From the NCBI RefSeq assembly GCF_011745365.1, contig NW_024468914.1:124001-188000 (forward strand): a stretch of DNA of 64,000 nt. The letters run 5' to 3'. The notes beneath the pieces are model-generated. The model had not been told where the DNA came from and did not search any database. It saw nothing but the letters and a program-made list of their open reading frames with translations. The DNA is from Cryphonectria parasitica EP155 (taxonomy: Eukaryota; Ascomycota; Sordariomycetes; Diaporthales; Cryphonectriaceae). The position numbers and the translations under genes are program-made. Positions 44,814 through 58,230 of the stretch are shown piece by piece; positions within the stretch are counted from its first letter, which is position 1, and every line of letters starts with the position of its first letter.

Positions 44814-47800
44814 ATGCTCGGATCTGGAGAGCCCATCGCCATAATCGGCACTGGGTGCCAATTCCCTGGCGGCGCAAGCACGCCCTCGAAACTCTGGGAC
44901 CTCCTTCGTGAACCCCGAGACCTGCTGAAGCCCTTGGAAGATCGATTTAACGCACAAGGTTGGCATCACGACAGTGGGAAATATCATGGACATTGCAACG
45001 TCAAAGAGTCTTACCTGCTCGACGGAGATGGAGTGCACCGTCTCTTCGATGCACAGTTCTTCGGCATCAATGCGGTTGAGGCCAACACTATGGACCCGCA
45101 GATGCGTCTCCTGCTTGAGACAACCTATGAGGCACTTGAGGCGGCTGGTCAGCCTGTGGAGGCCCTTCGGGGCTCTGACACAGCCGTATACATTGGCGTA
45201 AGAAAGATTCAATTCTCTTTTCAGAGTCAATATGTACCTGGTGATTGAGACGTTGAGAATTATGTCTATCCGACAATCACTTTCGTAAGCAGTGGCTGAA
45301 AGCTGCGGTTGGCACTGATGTGTCGAATGCGGCATGTGCCATCTCAAGATTGAGCGCTGACACACATACAAACAATTGTAGATGATGGGAAACAGTTACA
45401 AGACGGTGATGGAACGGGACCTGGATAGCATTGGGACTTACCATGTCAGTGGCGTTGCGCGTGCCATGATGTCGAACAGGTTATCTTATTTCTTTGATTG
45501 GCATGGGCCTTCCTTGTGAGCAAAAATCCAGCTTCGTTTGCGGGTTTTCATCGTCATGCCCCTGGAATTCTTTCTGACAGCTGAGGCTGGCAGGACCATC
45601 GACACTGCGTGCAGCTCCAGCCTGATCGCCGTCCATCAGGCCGTTGAGCAACTTCGCTCTGGCAGATCTCACGTGGCGGTAGCCGCCGGCTCGAACCTCC
45701 TCCTCGATTCACCGGATTACGTCGGGATGAGCAAGCTTGAGATGTTGTCTCACGAGAGCCGCTCACGAATGTGGGACCAAGATGCTAACGGCTATGCCCG
45801 AGGGGAAGGGGTTGCAGCCGTAGTGCTCAAGCCTCTGAGTGCTGCCATTGCGGATGGTGACCATATCGAGTGCATTATCCGGGAGACTGCCACAAATCAA
45901 GATGGTAGAACGCCAGGCATTACGATGTGAGGACACACAGCTCCACCACGCTTTCACCTCTCCGTTTTCTTTCCCCTTTGCTTAGTCGTTCTGCGAAAAG
46001 CTAACACCCAACATAGGCCCAGCGCTACTGCTCAGGCACAGCTCATGCGCGACTGCTACTCGCGTGCAGGACTCGATCCCACTGACCCAGCCCAGCGCCC
46101 TCAATACTTTGAGGCTCATGGTACGAACTGGTAGTACAAGACGTTCCTTCTGTCCGTAAGCACATCTGACGGTAATATACCCAGGCACCGGAACTCAGGC
46201 GGGGGACCATGTAGAAGCCCAAGCCATCACGACGGCCTTTTTCCCTGGACAGAGCAGCACGCGGCACAAACCCAGTTGCCTCTTTGTTGGGGGCGTAAAA
46301 ACCGTCATAGGACACTCTGAGAGCGTTGCCGGCCTGGCAGGGCTCATCAAGACGTCTTTGGCCCTGCAACACGCCCTGATCCCGCCGAATCTCATGTTCA
46401 ATCACATCAGCCCCAAGGTGGAGCCATTCTATGCAAACCTCCAGATTCCCACATCAGCTGTCTCGTGGCCGGTCATAGGTGATGGGGTACCCCGAAGGGC
46501 CAGTTTGAACAGGTAAGTGCGATCTGTAGAATGTGCTAAGAATCGTCATCTTATAATGGATCCTAACATTATGGCCATGCAGCTTCGGTTTCGGCGGCAG
46601 CAATGCCCACGCCATCCTCGAGAGTCACACGCCGGACAGACCGACACCAGGCAGTGTGAAGTTGACATCGTTCGTACCTTTCGTATTCTCTGCTGCCTCG
46701 GAGACCGCTTTGTCCTCAAATCTGGCCGCTGTCTGCGAGCACCTATGGACAGATGGGGCGCATACGAGTATGCGTGACTTGGCTTTGACGCTGCATGCTC
46801 GCCGGTCCCGGCTCCCATATGGCACTGCCATAGCTGCAAACACTGTCGAGGATCTTTGCAACAAGCTGCAAGATAAATGCTCGAATAGTTCCCGACAGCC
46901 GGTGGGCATACGGTCTTTCCAACGGCCGGGAGATCAGAAGCACAAGATTCTCGGTATCTTCACTGGCCAAGGGGCACAATCGCCTCACATGGGAGCAGCC
47001 TTAATTCAGTCGTCTGAAAAGTGTCGCTCTATCATCGACAAGCTCGAGAGGCGTCTCTCTACCCTCCCCGCGGAAGATCGACCGGCCTGGTCGCTGAAGA
47101 CGGAGCTTCTGAACGCCGACGCCGTGAGCATCAGCCGAGCTACGTTGTCACAGCCACTGTGCACAGCATTGCAGATCATGCAGGTCGACCTCCTGCGCGC
47201 AGCGGGCGTCCAGTTCTCGGCAGTAGTTGGCCACTCCTCGGGCGAGATTGGTGCAGCATACTGTGCGGGCTGGATCTCGGCTGAAGACGCCATCTGCATC
47301 GCATACTATCGAGGCTTGCACTCTCACCTTGCGGTCGGCTCCAAGGGGCAACGGGGTGCTATGTTGGCTGTGGGAACGTCCTCTGAGGACGCCCAAGAGC
47401 TTTGTGACGAGGATGAGTTCCAGGGACGGGTATCTGTGGCGGCAGTCAACTCCACCGCCAGTGTCACGCTGTCTGGTGACGACGAGGCTATTGAGGAGAT
47501 CAAGATTATTTATGAAGATGAGAAGAAGTTTGTGCGGCGCCTGAAAGTCGACAAGGCTTACCATTCCCAGCATATGGTCCCGTGCTCCAGAGCCTACCTC
47601 CGTTCTCTCCAGGCGCTCGATATCCAGGTTCATGAGGCCAGGGTACCTTGGTTTTCAAGCGTCGCGGGAGGAACATTGATGGGATCTGACATGGCCTCTA
47701 GGCTGGCAGGCCCGTACTGGAATGACAACATGGTACAAACAGTAAAGTTCATGCAAGCCATAGAGGGTGCTTGGACATCACAAGGCCCGTTCGATATGGC

Positions 47801-50800
47801 GGTGGAAATCGGACCTCACCCGGCTCTGAAAGGACCCGCACTTCAGACAATCCAGGACATATCCACCGCCAACCTGCCATACACGGGGGTTCACTACAGA
47901 GGCGAGAATGCCGTTGAGTCGTTTGCCAACGCTCTTGGTCAAATCTGGACTCAGCTGGGTACAGTCGACCTCCTAGGCTTCGACACCTTCATCACCGGCC
48001 GTCCTGGCTATGAATTCGTGACGGGTCTGCCAAAGTACGCTTGGGACCATGAAAAGGAGTACTGGCACGAGTCGAGATACGGAAGGGCTGTTCGCACAAG
48101 ATCAGACCCAGTTCACGAATTGCTCGGCCACCTCACGCCAGACTCAACGGAACAGGAGATGCGATGGAGGAATATCCTCTGCCCCAAGGAGCTGCCCTGG
48201 CTGAAGGGCCATGCCCTGCAAGAACAAGTAGTCTTCCCTGCTGCTGGGTATGTTGTTGCGGCGGTCGAGGCTGCGGCGGCGAAAGCACGCTCACAAGGTC
48301 TGTCGGCTACCCTTATCGAGGTTCTCGATCTTGACATCGGCAAGGCTTTGGCCTTTGACTCAGACGACACACAGATGGAAACAATCACATCGATGGCAGA
48401 CATCCCGCAGCACGGCCCTACCAAGACTATTGAGGCGAGTTTCCGATTTCATGCAGCCCAAACGACGCAAAAGGGTCCACTGAATCTCCTTGCAAGCGGA
48501 CATGTACGGGTCTCTCTAGGCGACGGAGACGAGTTTGTCCTTCCACCCAGGGGCCAGTCTGAACATGACGCTTATAACGTCGGCACTTCAGAGTTCTACG
48601 ACTCGCTTGCCAATCTCGAGTACCAGTACGATGGACCGTTCCGCGCTCTCTCCGGGCTCAGGAGGAAACTCGGGTTTGCCACGGGTTTCATAAGCAACGA
48701 ACCGACGCGAATGCTGATCCACCCTGCCGTTCTCGACGCTGCCTTCCAGTCTGTCCTGCTCGCCCATTGTGCTCCTAACAGCGGCGGCCTCTGGTCTCTC
48801 CATGTCCCCAAAACAATCCGGGCCGTCAGGGTGAACCCTCACCTCTGCCTGGCCAACACGAGGGACGGCCGGATCCCGTTCGACTGCATGCAGCCCGAAG
48901 CTATGGATGCTCTGGAGGGTGATGTAGGGCTCTTCGCCGCCCATGGCTCCCAGCATGCCATGGTACAGGTCGAAGCCCTTCAATGTGTACCTTTTGCGAG
49001 AGCCAAAGCCCAGGATGACAGAGAGTTGTTCGCAGTGACAGTCTGGGATGTCGCTGTCCCAGATGCAGAGAAAGTTGCTTACGACGGCGAGCCGACGACC
49101 GAGCAAGTCGAGGTTGCTCGCATTATGGAACGCATGGCAGTTTTCTTCCTCCGTCAACTCGACTGTGGGGTCCCAAGGGACAGTCCGGCCAGATTCACGG
49201 GCGCATACCCTTACTACTTTGAATTTGCGACCCATATCATCTCTCTCGCCAAAGACGGCAAGCTGCCCCTCTGGTCCTCGGAATGGGAAAACGACACTCT
49301 AGACCAACTGTCTGCGGCGTACGAGCCTCATCTGCACTCTACGGATGTCAGGCTTCTCAAAGCTGTTGGGGAGAACATCATAGACATCGTGACCGGCCGT
49401 AAGCAAGCCATCGAGGTCGGCATGAGAGATGGCATGCTGTCGCAATTCTACGAGCATGCTATCGGCATGCAGGAGAATACGAGATACCTGGCTCGTCTAG
49501 TCAAACAAGTTGTCCATCGCTATCCTCATTTGAACGTGCTTGAGGTTGGCGCAGGCACTGGAGGGGCTACCAAGGCTGTTTTCCAGGAGATTGGACGCAC
49601 GTTCTCTACGTATACATTCACCGACATATCGTCTGGCTTCTTTGAGTCCGCAAAGCAAGTGTTTGCCCCTTTTGTCGACAAGATGACCTTCAAGGTGTTG
49701 GATATCGGCAAAGATGCAAGACAGCAGGGCTTCAGTGAGCACTCTTACGATCTCATAGTGGCTTCTGCGGTCCTCCACGCAAGTGAGTATGCATCGTAAT
49801 CATTCCCTGGACAAGTGTGCCAAATGAACTAACTTGTTTTGTTTCTTCTTTCTCTTCACAGCGCCGAATCTCCAGGACACACTGAGGAACGTGCGACGCC
49901 TGCTCAAACCAGGCGGGTTTCTGGTCGTGCTCGAGCTGCAATTTGATAATCTCGCACGTATGGGAACCATCTTTGGGGCCTTCCCTGGCTGGTGGCTCGG
50001 TGCTGCTGAGGGCCGCACTCTGTCACCCTGCGTAGACCTGGCGCAATGGGATCACCTGCTCCGAAACACGGGTTTTTCAGGTTGCGATACTGTGGCACCG
50101 GTCAGGAATAGCCTCGTCATGCCGCCTGTGGTCTTTCTCTCTCAGGCAGTCAACGGCAATATTAATTTCCTCCGAGATCCTTTATCTGCGCCCGTATCGC
50201 CTCTCGGGGAGGACGCTCTGATGGTCCACCAAGACCTGTTGCTGCTCGGCGGAAGCAGCCTTCTGACATCCAGGCTCGTGGGACAGCTCAAGTCCGTCTT
50301 AGGTCATTACTGGAGAGCCATAAAGACAGCTCGCACGCTGTCCGATGTGGTCTCCATGAAGATCAGCTCCAACACGACTGTCATGGGTCTCGTCGAGCTC
50401 GACGGTCCTGTGTTTGAGGACCTCAACAATTCCGACTGGGAAGCACTCAAGACTCTGCTCCACGATGCAGGCACGATCCTTTGGGTATCGAGAGGTCGCC
50501 GTGCCGAAAACCCCTACGCAAACATGCTCGTTGGTCTTGTCCGCTCGGCAAGGAAAGAGATCCCGACATTGGATATCCAGTGCTTCGACGTCGAGGCGGA
50601 GTCAGCGCTGAACACGCGCCAGCTCGCCGAGACGCTGCTGCGGTTGAGAGCCACGACCATGTGGCAGCGCCGGGATGGACAGGAGAGCATGCTCATGACT
50701 GTGGAGCCAGAGCTGATACAGGACCAGAGCGGCTCGCTGATTATTCCTCGCGTGATCTCAAGCCAGGAGATGAATGACTGGTACAACTCTCTGCAGCGGC

Positions 50801-53800
50801 CAATCTCGAAACCAGCAAGTATTCAGGATGATCAAGAAAATGTTGGCATCATGGTGGATGACGGACAGGGTGTTTTCCTTCGACAAGAACCGATGCCACA
50901 AGGCGGGGAACAGCGTCGCATCCGCGCCACGCATTCTTTGTGCTCGGCTGTTCGAGTGGCCAGGCTTGGCTTCATGCATCTCATCCTTGGACAGGAGTGC
51001 TTGTCTGGGGATCAGGTCGCGGTTCTCTCAAGCAAGCATACACTGATGTTCGACTCCGACAGAGGGCTTGCCATGCCGGTGGTTGTAGAAAAAGGCCAGG
51101 AGGCTGCGTTCGTGACCTTGCTGGCTCACCATCTTCTCTCGAGCATGATTCTTGAGGATCTGGCCGAAGAAGAAGTCGTGATTATTCATGAGCCGAAGAA
51201 GGACTTCGCCGTCGTGGTAGCAGAGGAGGCTGAGCGACGTGGAGTCCTGGTCCAGTTCACCAGCAGCTCGACGACCGCGTCCGAGCCTGGCTGGTATAGT
51301 ATCCACCCAGCATCCCCAGATCGTGTCATTAATGCCATGATTCCTGCGAACACGGCCGCGTTCCTCGACCTCAGCGGAGACGATGCCAATACCTTGGCTG
51401 GAGCCCGCCTGCGCTCGCTACTCCCCAGCTACTGCCGCCAATGTAGCATGAGAAACATGTTTTCTGCATGTACAACTTGGGCGCCACACGGGAGACAGCT
51501 ACAAATCGTTCAGACTCGGCTGCGAGACTGTGTATCCCGTGCCTCTGCGCATCTAGCGGGTCCCGGCATCTCAACCACCACCACAGTGTGTTTAGACGCA
51601 CTCGCCCAAACATCCCACAATGACCCTCCACGCCTATCACCGCTGAGTGTCATAGACTGGTCTCGCCCTGCCTCACAGATACCGGTTCAGGTGCAGGATG
51701 CTGGCTCGCAGGTCCGCTTTTCGAGCTCCAAGACGTATTGGTTGGCGGGCCTCAGCGGTGGTCTTGGACTGCTACTCTGCGAGTGGATGGTGCGGCAGGG
51801 GGCAAAGTATGTTGTCATCTCCAGTCGAAGGCCAAAGGTCGCAGAGTCGTGGTTAGCTAAGATGCGATCCGTTGGCGCCCACGTCAAGGTCTTTGCATGG
51901 TTCGTGATGTTTCTCTCTCCCCCCCCCCCCCTCTTCAAGCTGACCTGCTTACTCCTCTAGACATACATTTATATCCCCAACCTGAAACTAATCAACTTGT
52001 TTGCCAGTGACATAACCGACAAGGCGGCAGTCTCTGAACTTTACAGCACCATACAATCGACCATGCCCGTCATTGCCGGAGTGTGTCAGGGTGCAATGGT
52101 TCTCAATGACACCACAATCCGAGATATGTCACTCGAGGCCCTTGTCAAGGTGACAAGGCCGAAGGTGGAGGGCAGTCTGCACCTTGGCCAGCTCTTCCAG
52201 GGAACGGAGAACCCGCTCGAGTTCTTCATATTCTTCTCCTCTGCAGGGTCAGTCCCCGGCCAGCCCGGCCAAGGAAACTATGCGGCTGCGAACCTGTTCA
52301 TGACGGCGCTCGCAGAACGGCGCCGTCGACAGGGCCAGGCTGCCTCAGTCATGCACCTTGGTCCTGTGTTTGGGGTCGGGTACATCACCCAGCAGGGGGC
52401 ACACGCCGAGGTCAAGTCCGTGGCTCACGTCTGGGTTCCCATCTCCGAGCAAGTCGTCTGCCAGCACTTTTCAGCCGCCGTCATCGCAGGACGTCCTGGG
52501 TCCTCGCCCAGACCCCTCGAGACGACGACTGGCTTGGCCAAAGTCGCGTTTCCTCAGGACGCCGGTCCGTTCATGAGCCATTACACGCAGGATCGGGCCA
52601 CCTGCACCATGGACGTCTCCAAAGACCGATCCAAGGTTCCGCTGCAGACACAGCTCGCAGAAGCGCAGGGCCGTGGCCAAGTGGCCCGCATCATCCGAGA
52701 GGCCTTCCTGCTCAAGCTGAGCATACTGCTGCAGTCTGACCTGGCCAAGCTGGAACAGGCCGACCCAGCCAGCCTGCGTCTGGACGAGATGGGACTCGAC
52801 TCTTTGATGGCCGTGGAGATCCGCGGCTGGTTTGTCAAGACGCTTCAGGTCAACATACCCGTGCTCAAACTCTTGAGCGGGGCTCTGGTCTCTGAGCTCG
52901 TCGATATCTCGGTCGACACCATGCCGCGGACGCTGGTCCCGAATATCGACGACGATGCTCCTGATCTGGCCACAGCGGTCTCCGAGCAGCGAGCCGAGCC
53001 TGTGAAGACAGACGGCCAGCCGTCACTAAGCCAGACACACCGGATCGACAATACACTGCTCAAAGCTTCGGCTCTGCAAGCCCAGCCGAAGTTGTTCACA
53101 CCAGACTATACGACCGAACCGCACCAGAATCGTCACGCTGGTCATGCCTCCCAGAATAACCCTTCTCAGGGGGCTCACGTCGAGTTTCTCCGTTCCGACC
53201 TGGGGGCGAAGGCACATCCTCGGCAAGCGGATGAAGATAAACTCGTCGTTACGTCCTCAGTGCCCATCCCATTCCAGCAAGCGCAGGTGGAGGAGCCTAC
53301 ACCAGAGGACTTGTCAGCTTCATCCTCGTTCGAGAATAGTGATAGTCTGGATTCAGGCTCGCAAATAGCGACATCAAGCGACGGCGACCTCGAGAAGCCA
53401 ATCCGTCCGCCTACTCCCTTTACTCCTCCGGTTGGACAAGCTGAGGAGAAGGATCTGCTGGCATCGGTACCTTGGCCTGGACTGGAGAGGGTTGTGCGCC
53501 TGTCGTTCAGCCAAAGCCTCTTCTGGTTCTCTGCCGCCTTCTCAGACAACCCGGCGAACCTCAATCTCACAGCCACGTTTCGGCTGACGGGGAAGATGCG
53601 CGTGGAGGACTTGAAGAGGGCGGTCCTGGCGCTTGGCCAGCAGCACGAGTCTCTCAGGACAAGGTTCGTCGCCAGTGACTCCGAGCCGAAACAAGGCATC
53701 ATGAAATCGACTGCCCTGCGTCTTGAGCATTACACAATCCGGGACGATCGCGAGGTTGATCTCTACACCAACGACATACACAGCCACGTCTACGATCTCG

Positions 53801-56800
53801 AGAGTGGCAAGACTGTGCGCCTGGCCTTGGTGTCCAGATCGGCAACACAGCACTTCTTCATCATTGGTGTGCATCACCTTGCCATGGATGGCGCGTCCTT
53901 TCAGCCTCTGATGAGAGACCTCTTGAGCCACTACACGCAGAGACACCAGGAGATCAGAACAATGCAGTACGCGGACTTCTCCGAACACCAGCACAGCACG
54001 CTCGCATCTGGTGGCTTCAAGGACGAGCTCGACTTCTGGAGGACGGAGCTCGCCGATCTGCCGCCGACGCTTCCCATCCTGCGGATGTCGACGCTTGCCT
54101 CGCGACCAAAACTGCAGGCATATGGAAACAAGGCTGTGGACATGTGGATCAAGCCAGACACCAAGGTGCGGATACAGGCTCTCTGCCGCAGATGTCGAGC
54201 CACCCCCTTCCACTTCTACCTCGCTGTCTTTAGGGTGCTGCTCTGGAGATACAGCGGGGCGGAGGAGTTCTCCATCGGCATTGGAGATGCGAACAGGACT
54301 GAAGATGCTCTCATGGACACTATTGGTGATCTTGTCAACATGCTGCCGTTGGTCTTCCAAACGCAGGGTGCTGTGCAGTTTGACGCACTGGTGCAAGAGA
54401 CGCGGGCCAAGACTCACTCGGCGTTGGCAAACTCCCGAGTGCCCTTCCAGCTTCTGTTGAAGGAGTAAGTGCTCACTCAAATCTACAGTGATTGGGGAAG
54501 CCAAGGAGGGTTTGTACGACCTGCTAACCGCTATTTTTTTGCTCTAGACTGGGTGTTTCACGATCCGCAGTAACCACGCCCATCTTCCAGGCCTTCATAG
54601 ACTATCGACTGGGCCGAGGAGAGACGATGCGCTGGGGGGACTGTGAGCTGGAGCTACAACAGTTTCGCCCCTCGAAGCTGGCGTACGACGTGGCAATGGA
54701 CATTGTTGATAATGCTGACGGAGACTGTCACCTCACGTTTGTAGTGCGCGATGATCTCTACAGCCAAGAGGACGTGGAGCAGCTTGCCAAGAGCTACGTC
54801 CTGCTCGCCAGCGCGTTCGCCTCACAACCAGACAAAGCTCTCAAGGAAGTGGACATCTTTGATGAGGTTGAGATCGAGGAGGCCCTCAACCTGGGCAGAG
54901 GCCCGCTCTACCAGTCTCGCCATTGGGGCACGACGGCCATTCACCGGATCGACGACATGGCCGACAAGTACTCTGGGAGGACAGCTGTGATCTCCGAGGA
55001 CGGCAGCACGGAAACATACGAGAGCATCGTTCACCACAATGTCCACAGGATCGCCTCAGCGCTCCTTGCTGCTGGCGTCACGCAGGGATCGCGGGTCGCC
55101 GTGCTCCAAGAGGTCACTCCTGGCTGGGTGTCGTCCATCCTCGCCATCATGCGCGTCGGCGCCACATACTTACCGCTTGACGTAGGCACACCCTGGGCTC
55201 GACTCTCTGCCATGGTTCAGGACGCCCAGCCCCAGGCCGTGCTTGTGGATGCGTTCACCCGGCACAATGTGGGCGAGCTGCAGCGCAATGGCCTCCAAGT
55301 CGTCGATGTCTCAAGTCTGGGTCCTGGACAGCAAGTCCCCATCTCGGCCACTTCGGACGGGGTGGCAACCATTCTGTACACCAGCGGGTCCTCAGGAACC
55401 CCCAAGGGCATCGTGCTGCGTCACCGCGGCGTCAGCTCCTGGCTAGAGCCCTGTGGGATGCTGTACGGCTTCAGACCCAGCGGCGAGGTGGTCCTGCAGC
55501 AGAGCTCGCAGGGCTTCGACATGTCGCTGATGCAGATCCTCACGGCCCTGTGCTTTGGAGGCAGCGTGGTGCTGCTCCCCAGGAGGCTCCGCGGCGATGC
55601 CCGCGCCATCAGCGACATCATCACCCGTCACGGCATCACGCACACTTTTGGCACGCCCTCCGAGTACCTCAGCTGGCTCCGATACGGCGACTCCGAGGCG
55701 CTGAGGACGTCCTCGTGGAAGACGGCGCTGGTAGGAGGCGAGGTGCTCGCGCAGGCGGTGCTGATGGAGTTTGCGGCGCTCGACAAGGCGGACCTGCGCT
55801 TCCACCACATGTACGGGACCACCGAGTCGACGTTCTGCGCGACGGTCTCGGAGCTCGAGTACACAAGAGAGCTATCGAAACCAACAGCGTCTGGTGTGTC
55901 GCAGCCTGGCTATGCCGCGGGCGTCGCGCTGCCCAGCTACAGCGTGTACATCCTCGACGAGCAGAAGCGGCCTCTGCGCGCCGGCATGCAGGGCGAGATC
56001 TACATTGGCGGCGCTGGCGTCGGCGACGGCTATCTCAACATGCCACGCCTGACTGCGGAGACGTTCCTGGCAGATCCATTCGCCACGGCAGACGACCTGG
56101 CCCGAGGCTGGACGATGATGCAGCGCACAGGCGACCTCGGCCGGTGGTCTCGAGCCGTGCACCACGGCGCCGTGCTGGTCGAGGGCCGCATCTCGGGCGA
56201 CACGATGGTCAAGCTGCGTGGCCTGCGCGTCGACCTGCGAGAGGTGGAGGGCGAGATCCTCCGCGCCGGGGCTGGCATGCTCGCCGAGGCTGTGGTGTCG
56301 ATCCTGCGCGCCTCGGCCGACACGCCCGAGTTCTTGGTGGCCCATGTCGTCCCTGGCCCTCTCCTTGCGCAGGAGAAGGGTTCCCTGGAGCTGCAGTTTC
56401 GTCAGGTTCGCGCGCAACTGGGAACTCCCGCTATACATGCGGCCGGCGTTCATGATTGCGCTGGACAGCTTGCCCCTGATGTCTTCTGGCAAGCTGGATC
56501 GCAAGGCAGTTGCTGCGCTGCCGCTGCCCAAGGACGAATCCGAGGCCGATGGTGTCGTCGTGCTGCTGACGGCCACGGAGGAGAAGCTCAAGGCCGTCTG
56601 GGAGGATGTCCTCTCGCACGACCTCGCCAGCGTGCACAGCATCACTCCGGATACGGACTTTTTCCACATTGGCGGCACATCGCTCGTGCTCCTTCATCTG
56701 AGAGAGACCATCCAGACGCGGTTCGGAGTTGCTCTGAGCCTGGTGGACCTCTTTGAGGCGAGCGTGTTGTCGAGCATGGCCCATCGCATCCAGGGCCAGG

Positions 56801-58230
56801 TCGATGCGGCGGAGGTCATTGACTGGGAGGAGGAGACGGCGCTGCGTCCTTGCATGGCACAGCTCGACAGTGCTCTGCTCCAACACGTGCCGCCGTCTCA
56901 GAGCAGGGTGGTCATCCTCACGGGCGGCTCAGGCAACCTAGGCAAAGGGCTCATCCGCGCCATGATAGCAGACCCAACCATCAAGGAGATCCACTGCCTC
57001 GGCGTGCGCAATGCAGCCAAGCGCACCGACATGCAGGGCCTCGAAAAAGTCACTCTGTACGAGGGCGATCTGCAGCAGCCTCGCATCGGGCTGGCCGAGT
57101 CCGTGCTCCACGATCTGTTCAGCCGCGCAGACCTGATCATCCACAACGGGGCCGACATCTCGTACATGAAAACATACCCGTCCCTACGACAGTCCAACTT
57201 TTTGGTCTGCAAGGACCTCATCCAGTGGAGCCTGCCGAGGATGGTCCCGTTCCACTTCATCTCGAGCGCGGGCGTCGGCAACTTTGCACCACCCGGCGCG
57301 CCCCTCTACGCGTCGTCCCTGGCCGCCTCGCCGCCGCCCACGGACGGGTCGCACGGCTACACGGCCGGCAAGTGGGCGAGCGAGGTGTTTCTCGAGAAGC
57401 TGGCGGCAAGACACCCGCGCTGGCCGGTCTGCGTGCACCGCCCCACGCTCATCCTCCGGGACGACATCCCGGCGCTGGATGGGGCGCACAACCTCCTCGG
57501 GTACTCGCGCAGGATGGGCGCGGTGCCTGCGTCCAGGGGGCGAGCGAGTGGGGTGGTGAATGTGGTGCAGCTGGAGGCTGTCGTGGAGGGCGTGCTGGGC
57601 TGTGCGCTGTGGCGGCCGCAGCAACAACAAGAAGGACAACAGCAACAAGAAGAAGAAGAAGAAGAAGAAGATGGTCGTCGTCACGGCGCTGCACAGGACC
57701 CTCCTCACCACCGACATGGCAAGGTGCACTTTGTCAACCACGCAGGGGCGCTCGACCTCCCGTTCAGCGACATGCAGAAGTGGTCTCTGGAGCGGACAGA
57801 GGATGGGTACGTCGGCTTTGGCGGTCTGGCGCTGGAGGAGATTCCCCTGGACGAGTGGGTGCGCAGGGCGAGCGCGCTGGGGATGCATCCTGCGATGGCG
57901 GCTTTGATTACCAGCTTCTCCAAGGACGAGGAGGTTGCGTTTCCAATTATTGCAGAGAAGGGTGCGGTCGAGGAGGACGTCGCTGGTACGGCGCTTCCTT
58001 TGAACGCGGGGCCTCTGGTTAGAGACACGGTGCCGGTGACTGCCATTGCTGCCCCTGCGCGGGTCGAGAATGTCGCCAGAGAAACGGGTAGTGTTGCAAA
58101 GGGAGTGGATGGGGGGAGGACGAAGAAGGATGTTGGAGATATGAGGAGTAGTTTTGTCTGGAGAACGGTGCTGCTCTTGGCTCTGCTCTTGTTGGTGGCT
58201 GAGGTTTATAAAGGTGGGAAGACCTCGTAG
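44814..58230 (+). CDS. Highly reducing PKS-NRPS hybrid synthetase (KS-AT-DH-MT-KR-ACP-C-A-T-R), nine exons, with a frame break
   Basis: Core enzyme of the cluster. Exons: 44814-45197, 45382-45515, 45594-45926, 46017-46120, 46185-46512, 46583-49782, 49862-51899, 52008-54464, 54548-58230. Active sites: KS Cys179 (DTACSS), His318 (EAHGTG) and His362; AT Ser646 (GHSSGE); DH His971 and Asp1146; MT SAM loop LEVGAGTGG at about 1415; KR GGLG and Tyr2265; ACP Ser2439 (GLDSL); C domain HHLAMDG (His2797, Asp2801); A domain [10 protein letters not shown] at about 3271 and YGTTE; T domain GGTS; R domain GGSGNLG and Tyr-x3-Lys (YTAGK). No enoyl reductase domain is present. Near 56420 the frame shifts by one base, so the literal frame stops at 56756 (3728 residues) before T and R, which lie in another frame. 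A hydrophobic C-terminal helix ends the protein. The product is likely an amino-acid-linked methylated polyketide; identity unknown. Confidence 0.93.
51900..52007 (+). other. PKS-NRPS intron 7 with a C-tract and two candidate acceptors
   Basis: Donor GTTCGT. The first acceptor-like CTCTAG at 51960 would lead to a stop within a few codons; the second (TTTGCCAG, ending 52007) rejoins the KR frame at CDITDK. The second is therefore taken. Confidence 0.75.
57619..57671. repeat. CAA/CAG then GAA trinucleotide repeat within the R domain
   Basis: Encodes Gln-rich then Glu-rich residues in a loop of the PKS-NRPS reductase domain. It is a length-variable sequence type. Confidence 0.85.

Noticed and set aside
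56406..56468. Possible intron (GTTCGC to GACAG) explaining the PKS-NRPS frame change
   Set aside because: It is 63 bases long, so it cannot change frame, and removal would delete conserved A-domain residues.
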